Assembly: GCA_965261945.1 (NCBI GenBank)
Contig: CBDHEF010000002.1
Coordinates: 1,116,001 to 1,180,000, forward strand
Length of the DNA stretch: 64,000 bases
Source of the DNA: VXOI01 sp965261945
GTDB taxonomy: Bacteria; Chloroflexota; Dehalococcoidia; Lucifugimonadales; UBA3495
Direction: 5' to 3'
Part shown: in pieces, positions 9,101 through 17,301 of the stretch
Layout of the letters: every line of letters begins with the position of its first letter
Numbering within the stretch: position 1 is the stretch's first letter
Translations under genes and position numbers: made by a program
Notes under the pieces: generated by a model
Told to the model about the DNA's origin: nothing
What the model saw: only the letters and a program-made list of their open reading frames with translations
Database searches by the model: none

Positions 9101-9500
9101 TGCCCAGCAGCACGAAGTCGCGGGTGTTCGTCACCAGCACCAGCCGGTAAAGCTCCCAGTACTTGCTGACCTGCGCGCTGTCGGCGGTGAGCCATGCGTC
9201 GTCGGATGCGGGCTTGACCTCCACCACGCCGCGCTCGGGCAGCAGACCATGCTTGGGCTGGCCCTTCGACACCTGCCTGGCGGCGAAGAGGCCGAAGTCG
9301 GGGTGATCAGCGCCCTGCTGGGCCAGTTGGCTGACACAGTACACTCTGGGCTTCAGTGAGCCGCCCACAGCGTTCAGCAGGTTGCTCAGCGGCGGATAGT
9401 AGGACGTCTCGGCGGTTCCGCCGCCAGAGGCCCTGATCTTGCGGAGGTCGTCGAGGTAATCCTCTACGGCTGCGACCAGTTTGCTGTTGCTATTGGGCAT
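6135..9500 (-). CDS. Fused restriction-modification protein: N6-adenine methyltransferase with type ISP-like C-terminal domain
   Basis: 1121 residues. The N-terminal region carries a PD-(D/E)XK-like nuclease pattern (HPDFGLF near residue 68, then GVVEVKPAS near 91-98). The N6-adenine methyltransferase core has motif I DPCCGTGAY near residue 390 and motif IV GNPPYNGF near 518. The C-terminal third, including FDSRWLYWEADTKLLDEKR and the GNLWLSSAQ block, resembles the specificity region of type ISP enzymes. Type ISP proteins (for example LlaGI) also contain an SF2 helicase between nuclease and methylase. No Walker A/DExH motif is visible here and the protein is several hundred residues shorter, so it behaves more like a type IIG single-chain enzyme that methylates and cleaves. 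It is followed upstream by a toxin-antitoxin pair, as is common in defence loci. Confidence 0.8.
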   Translation of the reverse strand: MPNSNSKLVAAVEDYLDDLRKIRASGGGTAETSYYPPLSNLLNAVGGSLKPRVYCVSQLAQQGADHPDFGLFAARQVSKGQPKHGLLPERGVVEVKPASDDAWLTADSAQVSKYWELYRLVLVTNTRDFVLLGKDANGNSARLETFRLADSAVDFDKELLHPRAFANKAGPALAEYLGRALSHRAALVEPRDLARLLASYARDGLARVEEHGDEPSLDAVRSALEEALGVKFEGDKGAAFFRSTLVQTLFYGVFSAWVLWARQTPPPKERFNWREAVWHLRAPVIRALFQQLSDPGRLKPLGLVEVLDWTAAALDRVDREAFFAKFNEGEAVPYFYEPFLEEFDPALRKQLGVWYTPVEVVRYMVARVDRALKDDLGIEDGLAAENVYVLDPCCGTGAYLAETLKRIAANLQGKGLGALAGAQVKKAATERVFGFEIMPAPFVVAHLQVGLTMQALDAALSDDNNERPGVFLTNALTGWDKETEPEPGTQIKMQLIPELEEERERAEEVKQHPDVLVILGNPPYNGFAGMAVNEERALSKVYRTATNVKKPEGQGLNDLYVRFFRMAERRIAEMTGRGIVCFISNYSWLDGLSFTGMRERYLEAFDAIRIDNLNGDRYKTGKTTPDGKPDPSIFSTPGDPVGIQVGTAIATLVRKADHAPAESVGFRHLWGQAKLSELSESAEAEPAELYDTIEPSLPLGLPFAEVAVNRGWSGWPSLPELFPKSFPGVKTSRDSFLIDVDLDRLKARIADYFNSELSHEEIARRYPSVMNSSARFNSRAVRDSLLKRDKPDEKSGFVRHAYRPFDSRWLYWEADTKLLDEKRSDYRHNVIDGNLWLSSAQHLRKGSEEPQSCFARDIGSLHLIERGANMFPAYLREEGLLLEADGYGRRPNLSAKAQAYLDRLGLGVEYLFHHALAVLHDPAYREANAGALRMEWPRIPLPGWPEGNAPGAADELRASAARGRELATLLDPETLVPGVTTGTLRPELAAIAVPSTTDGHNMNGDDFALTAGWGHFGTGDAVMPGQGRVVERDYTAAERDALGDAVSVLGDRAVDVYLNEKALWSNVPAAVWNYKLGGYQVLKKWLSYREQKVLGRNMLPEEVRHFTDTARRIAAILGAVK

Positions 9501-9541
9501 TTCTCTTTCGCCGATCAGAATCAGGCTTCAGTTTGCGACAT

Positions 9542-9970
9542 TTACTTCGGTGCCGTCTCATCGCTTATGAAGGGGTTTAGCACGTCGACACCGGTGGGCT
9601 CGAAGTGCCGGACGTTTCGGGTGACCACCGTCAGCCCGTGTTCCAAGGCCGTGGCGGCGATGAGCAGGTCTGCGCCCGCGTACCCAATGGTCGCCGACAA
9701 CTGACCCCAGCGGCGGGCCGTGGAAAGATCGACGGTCAGTATACGGTCGGCGTACCAGGCAAGCACCTGGTCAAGCCAGCGGGCGAGGTCCTGCGCAAAG
9801 GACAGGTCTAATCTCTCCTGTTGCGAGATACCTCGCTCGATCTCCCCGACCGTCACCACGCCCAGATGCAAGTCCACAGTCCTCTGGCCTTCCAGCCAGC
9901 CCACTACCTCGGGGTGGCGACCGCGCCTCCGGAGCGCCGACAGTATGTCCGTGTCCAGCAGGAACATCAC
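9542..9970 (-). CDS. PIN-domain ribonuclease toxin (VapC-type)
   Basis: 142 residues. The PIN pattern is complete: LLDTDILSAL (first Asp), TVGEIERGI (Glu), TARRWGQL, and GYAGADLLIAATALEHGLTVVTRNVRHFE with the later acidic residues. VapC-type toxins are Mg-dependent RNases, many of which cut tRNA or rRNA and are held inactive by the co-encoded antitoxin. The start overlaps the stop of the antitoxin gene by 4 bases (ATGA), a standard coupled arrangement. The gene follows the antitoxin and lies between it and the restriction-modification gene. Confidence 0.9.
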   Translation of the reverse strand: MMFLLDTDILSALRRRGRHPEVVGWLEGQRTVDLHLGVVTVGEIERGISQQERLDLSFAQDLARWLDQVLAWYADRILTVDLSTARRWGQLSATIGYAGADLLIAATALEHGLTVVTRNVRHFEPTGVDVLNPFISDETAPK

Positions 9971-10221
9971 AGGTTCAACGGCCGTGGCGCAAGTTGGAGT
10001 CGCTCGAACTCTCCGTCGTCCTGTGGAATTTCCAAGAGGAGTTCACTGAAGCTGGGAGCGTTCGCCAGCTCCAGCCGGCACAGACGCTCGTATTCTTCCA
10101 CCGCCAGCACGACCACCGCAGGCTGCCCGCGACGGGTCACCCGCTGGGGTTCGCCGGCCAGAGCAGCATCGACCACGGCGCTGAACTTGTTCTTGGCATC
10201 CTGCAGGGGCCACTCCGCCAT
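9967..10221 (-). CDS. Phd/YefM-type antitoxin
   Basis: 84 residues. The N-terminal WPLQDAKNKFSAVVDAALAGEPQRVTRRGQ and the PAVVVLAVEEYERL strand are characteristic of the Phd/YefM DNA-binding domain. The C-terminal tail (SFSELLLEIPQDD...) is the part expected to wrap the PIN toxin. The family represses its own operon by binding a palindrome near the promoter; the sequence upstream (10222-10300) contains no palindrome I can single out with confidence. Confidence 0.9.
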   Translation of the reverse strand: MAEWPLQDAKNKFSAVVDAALAGEPQRVTRRGQPAVVVLAVEEYERLCRLELANAPSFSELLLEIPQDDGEFERLQLAPRPLNL

Positions 10222-10430
10222 GGCAACCTCCGGCTAGTTGTTCTGGCTAGAGTATAAGGGAGAGTCTCACTGACTGAACAAGCGTCTATGGATTAAGGCC
10301 AGGCAGATCAGCAGCATCCAGGATGCTAGGTGCTTTAGCCCTCCGTAGGGTGGGGGTGTGGTAGTCGACGTGCCGAAACCTGGCACGGTCATGATCTCGT
10401 TGCCCGCAAAACCCCAGGCATTACCACATT

Positions 10431-10482
10431 ATTAGCGCAGGGGTGCAGCCGTCAGCATTAGCGCAGGGGTGCAGCCGTCAGC
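10431..10482. repeat. 26-bp perfect tandem duplication
   Basis: The unit beginning ATTAGCGCAGGGGTGCAGCC and ending GTCAGC occurs twice head to tail (10431-10456 and 10457-10482), next to the end of the broken recombinase gene. The rest of the interval 10222-10477 shows no gene. Confidence 0.9.
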
Positions 10483-10983
10483 CAGCTCGTGGTTGGGATC
10501 GCGGACCGGGCGCGTGAACAGAGTTATTCCCGGGGTTTGATTCCGCAGCAAGCGACATCCACCATGGGAGCGCCTCGGGCCCGTGATACGCCGGTTGTCC
10601 TTCCCCGAAGGCGGTCGGCGCTATTTCCTCCAGGTCCCCGGTGCAGATCCGGCGGATGCTGCTGGAGGGCAACCCGGTTATCGTGGCGATGCGGCCCAAC
10701 GAGAGGCCGTTACGCTGGCGCATACTCTGTATCTCATCGGCTCGCTTCCGACTCGCCTCATTGCGCCGGCCCAGATGCTTGCCAGTGGCCTTGACCCGCT
10801 CAAGCCCCGCCAGCGTTCTCTCTCGGGCCAAGTCGAGCTCCATTTCCGCGAAGACGATGGCCAGATGCAGCATCGCCCGCCCCATGGCGCTGTCCTGGTC
10901 GATGGACTCCCGGAGGCTGATGACCTCAACATGGCTTCTTCCTCAACCAGCCCAGTAGATCCAGCACCTCGGCCAGCGACCGG
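10478..10983 (-). pseudogene. Serine recombinase (resolvase) fragment, N terminus lost at an IS end
   Basis: The reading RSLAEVLDLLGWLRKK, then after a one-base insertion HVEVISLRESIDQDSAMG..., continues through FAEMELDLARERTLAGL to a C-terminal helix-turn-helix (LGRIATITGLPSSSIRRI). It aligns closely with the intact recombinase at 60813-61415, which supplies the missing N-terminal catalytic Ser region. The fragment begins immediately beside the CTAG that bounds the IS701-like element, and the missing half is not found on the other side. The C terminus also reads past the usual end (GEG) by some 40 unrelated residues. Confidence 0.8.
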
Positions 10984-10984
10984 A

Positions 10985-12449
10985 CTAGTATTACAACGAC
11001 AGTTGGTGTGGTAAGGTGACCGGCCAGTTGAGGAAAGCTTGGGCAGGTGAGGCAGGGAAGTGGATGCGGCGGCTTTCGAGCAGGTGTACGAGGCCTTTGG
11101 GGAGTTCCATTCCTTCTTCGCTCCGCTGTTCGGGCGCAGCGAGTCGCGGGACCACAGCCGGAACTATCTCCCGGCCCTCCTGGTGCAGTCCCAGGACCGG
11201 CGCAACGCCGAGAATCTCTCCGAGTCGGTGGGGGTCCCGGCCCGGGCCATGCAGCGCTTCCTCACCGCCGCACCCTGGGATGACGACGCGGCGATGGGAC
11301 GTCTTCAGGAGTATCTGGGTCCCAGGCTGGGGCGCCCCGAGGCCGTGTGGGTGTTGGACGGCAGCGACTTCCCCAAGCAGGGCCGGAAGTCCGCGGGAGT
11401 GGCCCGGCAGTACTGTGGGAGGCTGGGCAAGGTGGCCAACTGCCCGGCCGGGATGTTCCTGGCCTATGTCAGCCCGCTGGGGCGCGCCCTGGTGGACAAG
11501 CGGCTGTACCTGCCGGAGAGCTGGACTTCTGACGATGCCAGGCGCCGGGCGGCGGGGGTGCCGGAGGAGAGAGGAGACCACCGGTCGAAGACGGAACTGG
11601 CCCTGGAGATGCTGGAGCAGGCCTTGGAGTTGGGCCACCTGAAGGCCGGATGGGTCGCTGCGGATGATGCCTTCGGCATGTCGCCGTCCTTCCGGGACGG
11701 TTTGGCGGCTCTGGGGATGCGCTACGTCCTGGACGTTCCGGGCGGCGCCACGGTCTGGCCCTTGGAGCCGGCATGGACCAGTCCGGAATATCAGGGGAAC
11801 GGGCGCCTCCGCAAACCCAGGCTGCGGGATGGGCAGCGCCGGACCATGGAGCAGCGCAGTGATGAGTTGCCGGATGAGGCTTGGCGGGAGATAACGGTGG
11901 CCGAGGGTAGCCAGGGGCCGCGCAGGTACCAGTTCAGCGCGCAGCGGGTGCGTCCGGCCGCGAAGCGGAGGCCCGGCGAAATCCACTGGGCAATCTGGCG
12001 CCGGAACCTGGACGGCAGCGAGCCCCGCTACTACCTGTCCAACGCCCCGGAGGATACTCCCCTGGAGACCTTGGCTTATGTGGGCGGTTCCAGGTGGCGC
12101 ATTGAGACCGAATTCGAGACGGAGAAGAGCGACGTGGGACTGGACGAGTACGAGACCCGCACCTGGGCAGGGTGGCACATCATATCGCCCTGTGCCTGCT
12201 GGCGGGGGCGTTCCTGCTGAGCCTGCAACAGGCCTGGGGGGAAAAGGATGCCGCGGATCACCCGTCCGCAGGTGTACCGGGTGGTGCGTGAGATGTTGCC
12301 CCGGGAGCGGTTCGGGCCGGAGGAACTGTTGCGATTGCTGGAGTCGGAGCAGTTGCGCAACGAGCGGGCCAGCCGCTCTCACAAAAAACGCCGAGCTGCC
12401 CTCCGGGCATCCTCGGACACCCCTCCTTGAACTGTCGTTGTAATACTAG
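10985..12449 (+). mobile_element. IS701-like insertion sequence
   Basis: A 1457-bp element (10989-12445) bounded by CTAG (10985-10988 and 12446-12449) with a perfect 16-bp terminal inverted repeat, TATTACAACGACAGTT. IS701-family elements are known for a 4-bp YTAR target duplication, which CTAG fits. It carries one transposase gene, now frameshifted. The genes on either side are unrelated truncated fragments. Confidence 0.85.
11060..12430 (+). pseudogene. IS701-family transposase with two compensating frameshifts
   Basis: The first 370 or so residues read through in one frame: FGRSESRDHSRNYLPALL, then the DDE region with WVLDGSDFPKQGRKSAGVAR, CGRLGKVANC, later ADDAFG, and RWRIETEFETEKSDVGLDEY. 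At about 12177 one base is missing in what should be GWHHHIALCLLAG, and at about 12247 one base is extra before MPRITRPQVYRVV. Together these give a scrambled segment with a stop at 12220. The final RPQVYRVVREMLPRE...EELLRLLESEQLRNERAS tail returns to the original frame and ends at TGA 12430. As written it cannot make a full transposase. Confidence 0.8.
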
Positions 12450-13561
12450 ACCGGGACTACTTATTGGAAGATGTTCCCGGCCATCCCTCCGACCCGTGGG
12501 GAGACGAGGCGACTGAGCTTCACCGGCAGTGGTGGGAGCAGCGCATCGCCCGTCAGAAGGAGATAGACGCCTCCATCGCCGCCCGCGCCGACTACGAGTA
12601 CCTGTATGACAAGCCCTATACCGACAACAGCAAGGTGCGCGTCGCCGGCCCCTTCACCGTGGAGAGCATCTCCCCCCACCGGGTGCTGGGCGTGGACGAG
12701 AACGGCGACATCATCGACGGCATCGCCGAACCCAAGAACGGCTACGGCGTCGGGTACGACTTCGGCCAAATCATCCTGGAGAACCTGAAACGCTCCGGCG
12801 TCCAGCAGGCCCACAAGGAAGACCGGATAAATTTCACTTCCCTGACGCCCTGGCCGGGCCGCCTGGTCTGCGCCGAAGGACGGTATATTGAGGGAGGCGA
12901 CGGCGATGATGCCGACGATGACGTGGTTGCAACCGGCCCGGACAAGCGGGCCGCCGTGTTCATCGGCCCGGAGTTCGGCACCGTCTCCCGCCCCGACCTG
13001 GTGGAGGCGGCGCGAGAGGCCACCGAATGCCAGTTCGACGTGCTGATCGCCTGCGCCTTCAACTACGACGCCCACACCACCGAGTTCGAGAGCCTGGGCC
13101 GCATCCCGGTGCTCAAGGCCCGGATGAACGCCGACCTGCACATGGCCGGCGAGCTGAAAAACACCGGCAACGGCAACCTGTTCGTCATCTTCGGCGAGCC
13201 GGACATCGACATCCTGAACGCCGATGACGGGCAGCTCCAGGTGCGGGTCAACGGCGTGGACGTGTTCCACCCCAACACCGGCGAGGTGCGCAGCGACGGG
13301 CCGGAGGGCATCGCCTGCTGGTTCATCGACACCGACTACAACCAGGAGAGCTTCTTCGTCCGCCACGCCTATTTCCTGGGCGCTGGCGATCCCTACAAGT
13401 CGCTGAAGACTACCCTGAAGGCCGAGATCGACGAGGACGCCTGGGCCACGCTGCACAGCGCCACCTCCCGCCCGTTCCCGCGCCCGGAGCAGGGAAGGAT
13501 TGCTGTGAAGGTGATTAACCACTTGGGGGATGAGGTGATGAAAGTGTTTAGGGTGGGGTAG
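12450..13561 (+). pseudogene. C-terminal part of a Mod-type site-specific DNA methyltransferase
   Basis: The reading frame is open from the IS edge (DRDYLLEDVPGHPSDPW) to a TAG at 13559. The segments EYLYDKPYTDNSKVRVAGPF, FVIFGEPDIDI, GIACWFIDTDYNQESFFVRH and IAVKVINHLGDEVMKVFRV are typical of the C-terminal half of type III Mod-like adenine methyltransferases, which are usually 800-1000 residues. The catalytic half with the SAM and NPPY motifs is missing, and the gene starts at the CTAG of the IS701-like element. No Res subunit follows. A TTG at 12464 could still start a 365-residue product, but without catalytic motifs. Confidence 0.75.
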
Positions 13562-13743
13562 AACCCGGGTGCGCCAGACGCAACCTATGACGAAATCAGC
13601 TGAATCTTCGGATTCTAGATTAGAAGCTATTTTTGCTATGGTGTGGTGTGGTGATTTTTGTAGGCCCTTTGGAGTATACAGAGTATAGAGAATGGAAAGA
13701 GTGGTTTTTCATTGCTTGCCCCAGGATACTTTTTGCGAGAAGT

Positions 13744-14488
13744 TCAATGGCCTGCCCCCAAACCAGGCTGCTCAGGGCGAGGAAAGCGCTGACGCTCAAC
13801 ACGCCCGCCGCCTGCGGTGGCCCCTCTGCCGACAGAGGATGTTGCTGTGGAAGAGGCGTTCCGCGTAGCGCCGTCGGGCAGCAGGCCGATGTCCTCTGGG
13901 CGGCGCCGCATGATGATGAACATTGGCAGGGCCAGCGCCAGGCTGAAGAACCCCGGGTGAAGAACCCCGGGTGAAGAACCCCGGGTGAAGAACCCCGGGT
14001 GAAGAACCCCGGGTGAAGAACCCCGGGTGAAGAACCCCGGGTGAAGAACCCCGGGTGAAGAACCCCGGGTAACGAAAGGCCGTGCGCCAGTCTGAGAACA
14101 AGGCAATGGCCGGGAAGTCCTGGATTACCAATGCGCCGCTGAGGGGGCGGAATATCCCGGTTAGCGCCAGGGCGATATTCCGTCGGCGGTTGAAGAAGTT
14201 GATCGCCATAGTCCGGGGCGCGACGCCGGTGAGGAAAGGCTGGCTAACCGCCCGCCCGATAACCGCAGCGAGGAAAATTGCCAGCGCCAGGCGGTATGCA
14301 CGCCCCCAATGGAAACCAAAGACAGCCCAAGGACTATAACTCCGACGGGCATCAGCCACCGGGAGCCACCTGTGGACTGCGCCGCCCAGCTCTTCAACAT
14401 CGCTGCCAGACACCGACGGCGAAAGGGCCGTCGGCGCATTGCGTCCCTGCCGCATCGACTTGCTGGCCTGCGCCGCTGGAATGCGCAA
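13744..14488 (-). pseudogene. MFS transporter fragment broken by a 14-bp repeat expansion
   Basis: Pieces in several frames reconstruct the middle of a major facilitator protein: RWLMPVGVIVLGLSLVSIGG, then LAIFLAAVIGRAVSQPFLTG, PRTMAINFFNRRRNIALALTG, IFRPLSGALVIQ, and finally LPMFIIMRRRPEDIGLLPDG. A single copy of the 14-bp unit would read smoothly (RTAFRYPGFFSLALALPMF). The present nine copies add 112 bp and shift the frame. Additional indels lie near 14290 and 14390, and both ends of the transporter are missing. The original substrate is unknown. Confidence 0.75.
13945..14070. repeat. Perfect 14-bp tandem repeat, nine copies
   Basis: GAAGAACCCCGGGT is repeated nine times without a mismatch. 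Because 14 is not a multiple of 3, each copy changes the frame of the MFS gene it lies in; every third copy restores it. There are no spacers, so this is not a CRISPR array. Confidence 0.97.
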
Positions 14489-14495
14489 AGTCCAG

Positions 14496-16334
14496 CTAAT
14501 CCCGTGCGCGTGCTCCGTCGCGGCGGTGGCGCTTGCGGTCGTGGGCAGAGAGGTCCATCTTGCGGAGCCGCAAATTTTGCGGCGTAACCTCTACCAGCTC
14601 GTCATCGGAGATGAATTCCAAGGCTTCTTCCAGACTCAATCTGACCGTCTCGTTCAATCTCTTGGCGACGTCGGCCGTTGACGAACGCATATTGGTCAGC
14701 TTTTTTTCCTTGCAAACATTGATGTCCAGGTCCCCTTCCGGTCGACGGCAACCCACTATCATGCCCTCATAAACCAGGGCGCCCGGATCAAGGAAGGTTT
14801 CACCCCTGCGCTGGGCGTTGATCAGTCCATAGGTGACGGCCGCGCCTGCCTCCGAGGCCACCAGCGCCCCGCCCCGTTGGGTTTTTATTTCCCCCTCCAT
14901 AAACTCGTACGATTCGAAGTTACTGCCTTGCACACCGTCGCCCCGGACGGTGCGGAGAAAGAAGGCATTGAACCCAATCAGGCCGCGGGTTGGTATCTTG
15001 TACTCCATGTGCACATAGCCATTTTCCCCGTACTGCATATCGTGGAGTTGCGCGAGATGGCCGGACAGGTATTCGGTCAACAACCCTACATACTCTTCTC
15101 GGGTGCTGATATTCAGAATTTCGTATGGCTCGTACATTTTGCCTTCAATTGTTTTGGTCACGGGCACGGGGCGGGAAACCTGAAACTCGAACTGTTCGCG
15201 GCGCATGGTCTCGACCAGGATGGACAGGTGCAACTCTCCCCGGCCCGCCACCACAAATACGTCAGGGCTGGAAGTGGTCTCAACTCTAAGGCTCACGTTG
15301 GTGCGAAGCTCCCGGATCAGCCTGTCGTGGAGATTCCGGGAAGTACAGTGTGTGCCCTCCCGCCCCATGAACGGGGAGGTGCTGACGCCAAAAGTCATCC
15401 GCACCGTGGGTTCCTGGATGTTTATGGTAGGCAGAGCCTGCGGGTACTCCGTGCTGGTGATAGTGTCGCCTATGGCGACTCCCTCAGGGCCGGTAACCGC
15501 CACAATGTCCCCGGCACAGGCTTCGGGCACCGCCACCCGCTCCATGCCATGGAACACAAAAATCCGCTCGAGGTTGTGGGTGGTTGGATCTGCGTCCCGG
15601 TTCAGCAAGGCAACATCGTCTCTCAATCTGAGTGAGCCATTGGTGATCCGCCCCACCGCCACCTGTCCCAGGTAGTTGTCATAGTCCAGCGCGGCTACCA
15701 GCATCTGCAACGGCGCGTCGGGGTCCCCGGCCGGGGGCGGCACCGAACCCAGGATTGCTTCAAACAGAGGTTGCATATCCGAACCCGGCATATCCGGGTC
15801 GTTGGTTGCGTAGCCATCCCGCGCCGAGGTGTACAGCACCGGGAAATCCAGTTGGTCCGCATCAGTAGCAAACTCCAGGAACAAGTCCTGGACCATACCC
15901 ACCACCTCCCGTACACGAGCCTCCGGACGGTCTATCTTGTTGATAACCACAATTGGCGTAACGTGCTGCCGGAAAGCCTGGCGAAGCACGTAGGTAGTTT
16001 GGGGCATCGGCCCGTCAACGGCGTCAACCAGCAAAAGGCAACCGTCGGCCATATTCATGACTCGTTCCACTTCGCCGCTGAAATCCGCATGGCCCGGCGT
16101 ATCAATGATGTTAATTTTGACGCCACCGTAAGAGATCGACGCGTTCTTGGCCAGAATGGTGATGCCGCGCTCCCGTTCCAAGGGATTGGTATCCATGATC
16201 AGTTCTCCCACCTCCTGGCGGGCACGAAAAACCTGGCCCTGTTTCAGCAGCGCGTCGACCAGAGTGGTCTTGCCGTGGTCAACGTGGGCAATGATGGCCA
16301 AGTTTCGGATGGCATGGTTTCGGTAATCGTTCAA
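14496..16334 (-). CDS. typA: Ribosome-associated translational GTPase TypA/BipA
   Basis: 612 residues, the normal family length. G-domain motifs are all present: AHVDHGKTT (G1), ERERGITI (switch I/G2), DTPGHADF (G3), NKIDRPEA (G4) and TSARDG (G5). EF-G-like domains II, III and V and the BipA-specific C terminus follow (GRGELHLSILVETMRREQFEF, PTRGLIGFN, TQRGGALVASE). BipA binds the 70S ribosome at the EF-G site and supports ribosome assembly and stress-related translation. The start is TTG at 16334, behind GCGAGGTGAATAAG. The gene is transcribed alone, and its start faces an empty interval containing AT-rich promoter-like sequence. Confidence 0.95.
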   Translation of the reverse strand: MNDYRNHAIRNLAIIAHVDHGKTTLVDALLKQGQVFRARQEVGELIMDTNPLERERGITILAKNASISYGGVKINIIDTPGHADFSGEVERVMNMADGCLLLVDAVDGPMPQTTYVLRQAFRQHVTPIVVINKIDRPEARVREVVGMVQDLFLEFATDADQLDFPVLYTSARDGYATNDPDMPGSDMQPLFEAILGSVPPPAGDPDAPLQMLVAALDYDNYLGQVAVGRITNGSLRLRDDVALLNRDADPTTHNLERIFVFHGMERVAVPEACAGDIVAVTGPEGVAIGDTITSTEYPQALPTINIQEPTVRMTFGVSTSPFMGREGTHCTSRNLHDRLIRELRTNVSLRVETTSSPDVFVVAGRGELHLSILVETMRREQFEFQVSRPVPVTKTIEGKMYEPYEILNISTREEYVGLLTEYLSGHLAQLHDMQYGENGYVHMEYKIPTRGLIGFNAFFLRTVRGDGVQGSNFESYEFMEGEIKTQRGGALVASEAGAAVTYGLINAQRRGETFLDPGALVYEGMIVGCRRPEGDLDINVCKEKKLTNMRSSTADVAKRLNETVRLSLEEALEFISDDELVEVTPQNLRLRKMDLSAHDRKRHRRDGARARD

Positions 16335-17301
16335 ACTTATTCACCTCGCTTACTATAATAAAGCATAACACCGGCGATTCTCGACACCCACTACGGCAGT
16401 TCCGATTTCCGCACGGACTTTCGGTTCTCTATCCCCCGGATCGTCATCTCCGCGAATGCCCGGCGGCCTATCACTAGATGGCCCGCATCTATATGGGGCG
16501 GGCATACCGGTGCGCAGGCGTTGTACGCGGAAGGAGCGGCAGGATTCCTGCTCGTCTACGTCAGGGAGATCAACGATATGCAGCATATCAGTTCGCGCCG
16601 GCTGCCATTGCGCAGCGTTTGGGAAGATGAGCGCCGCGCTAGTGAGGGGCCTTGCGCTAGTGAGGGGCCCGGAAGGTTAGCCGGTTCCTGAGTATGCGCC
16701 AAACCGGCCCGGCGCGACAAGAAGACAGCGGCATCTGAACCTATGCCCAGGGAGAGTTCTTCCCGCCGGAAACGTACCAGCTCTTCGGGAGGGAGACGGC
16801 GTCGGCTACGATGCTGGAAGTATACCTGCAGGCCGAGGCACAGGTTGGACGCAACCAATTACCGGGGAGCAAATATACCAGGTCAACCCCGCCAGCGCGG
16901 CCCGGGGTACGGTACAACCTTCCGGCAGGTGTATGGCCGCTGCCACGGCGTTACTTACGACGAAAGCTAATTTCCTGGTGATGTTCCCGTGAGGTCGCCA
17001 GATTAGCAAGCCACCTGAATCCTGAGTCCTGCCCTGGTGTGTGAGACGCGGCTTCATTCCCTTCTCAGGCGGTTGGAGCAGGTCGCAGGCAGGCTTTTGC
17101 CTGCGGCTCTTGTCCAGAAACTCCTGGGCTTTAGCGCCGCGAACAAGATTGTCGTCGAGATTGTCAATTCTCACGAGTGCTTGACTGGCGTCGACCAATT
17201 CGTCCGGTTCACCCCGTGGCTACTGGGCTGCCGCTCGTCGAAATGCCAAGGCGCCTATGCAATTTTCGCTTGGGTTTCAGATTTAAGAGTCTGTTGCCGG
17301 T
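16335..17301. other. Long interval without a recognisable gene
   Basis: About 970 bp upstream of typA. Several short ORFs occur on both strands, but none has a ribosome site, a family signature or a believable composition. Apart from the short duplication at 16636-16669 I see no structured repeat. It may hold an eroded gene that I cannot identify. Confidence 0.5.
16636..16669. repeat. 16-bp duplication with 18-bp period
   Basis: GCGCTAGTGAGGGGCC occurs at 16636-16651 and again at 16654-16669, separated by TT. Confidence 0.85.

Noticed and set aside
7965..9359. 464-codon plus-strand frame inside the restriction-modification gene
   Set aside because: Antisense shadow; composition is Gln/Gly/His-rich low complexity and no motif is recognisable.
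10991..12382. 463-codon reverse-strand frame across the IS701 transposase
   Set aside because: Antisense shadow of a clear transposase.
13945..14070. Possible CRISPR array
   Set aside because: Units of 14 bp are directly adjacent with no spacers and no cas genes are present.
16353..17198. Several short frames upstream of typA
   Set aside because: No ribosome sites, no recognisable motifs and unnatural composition, so they are not reported as genes.
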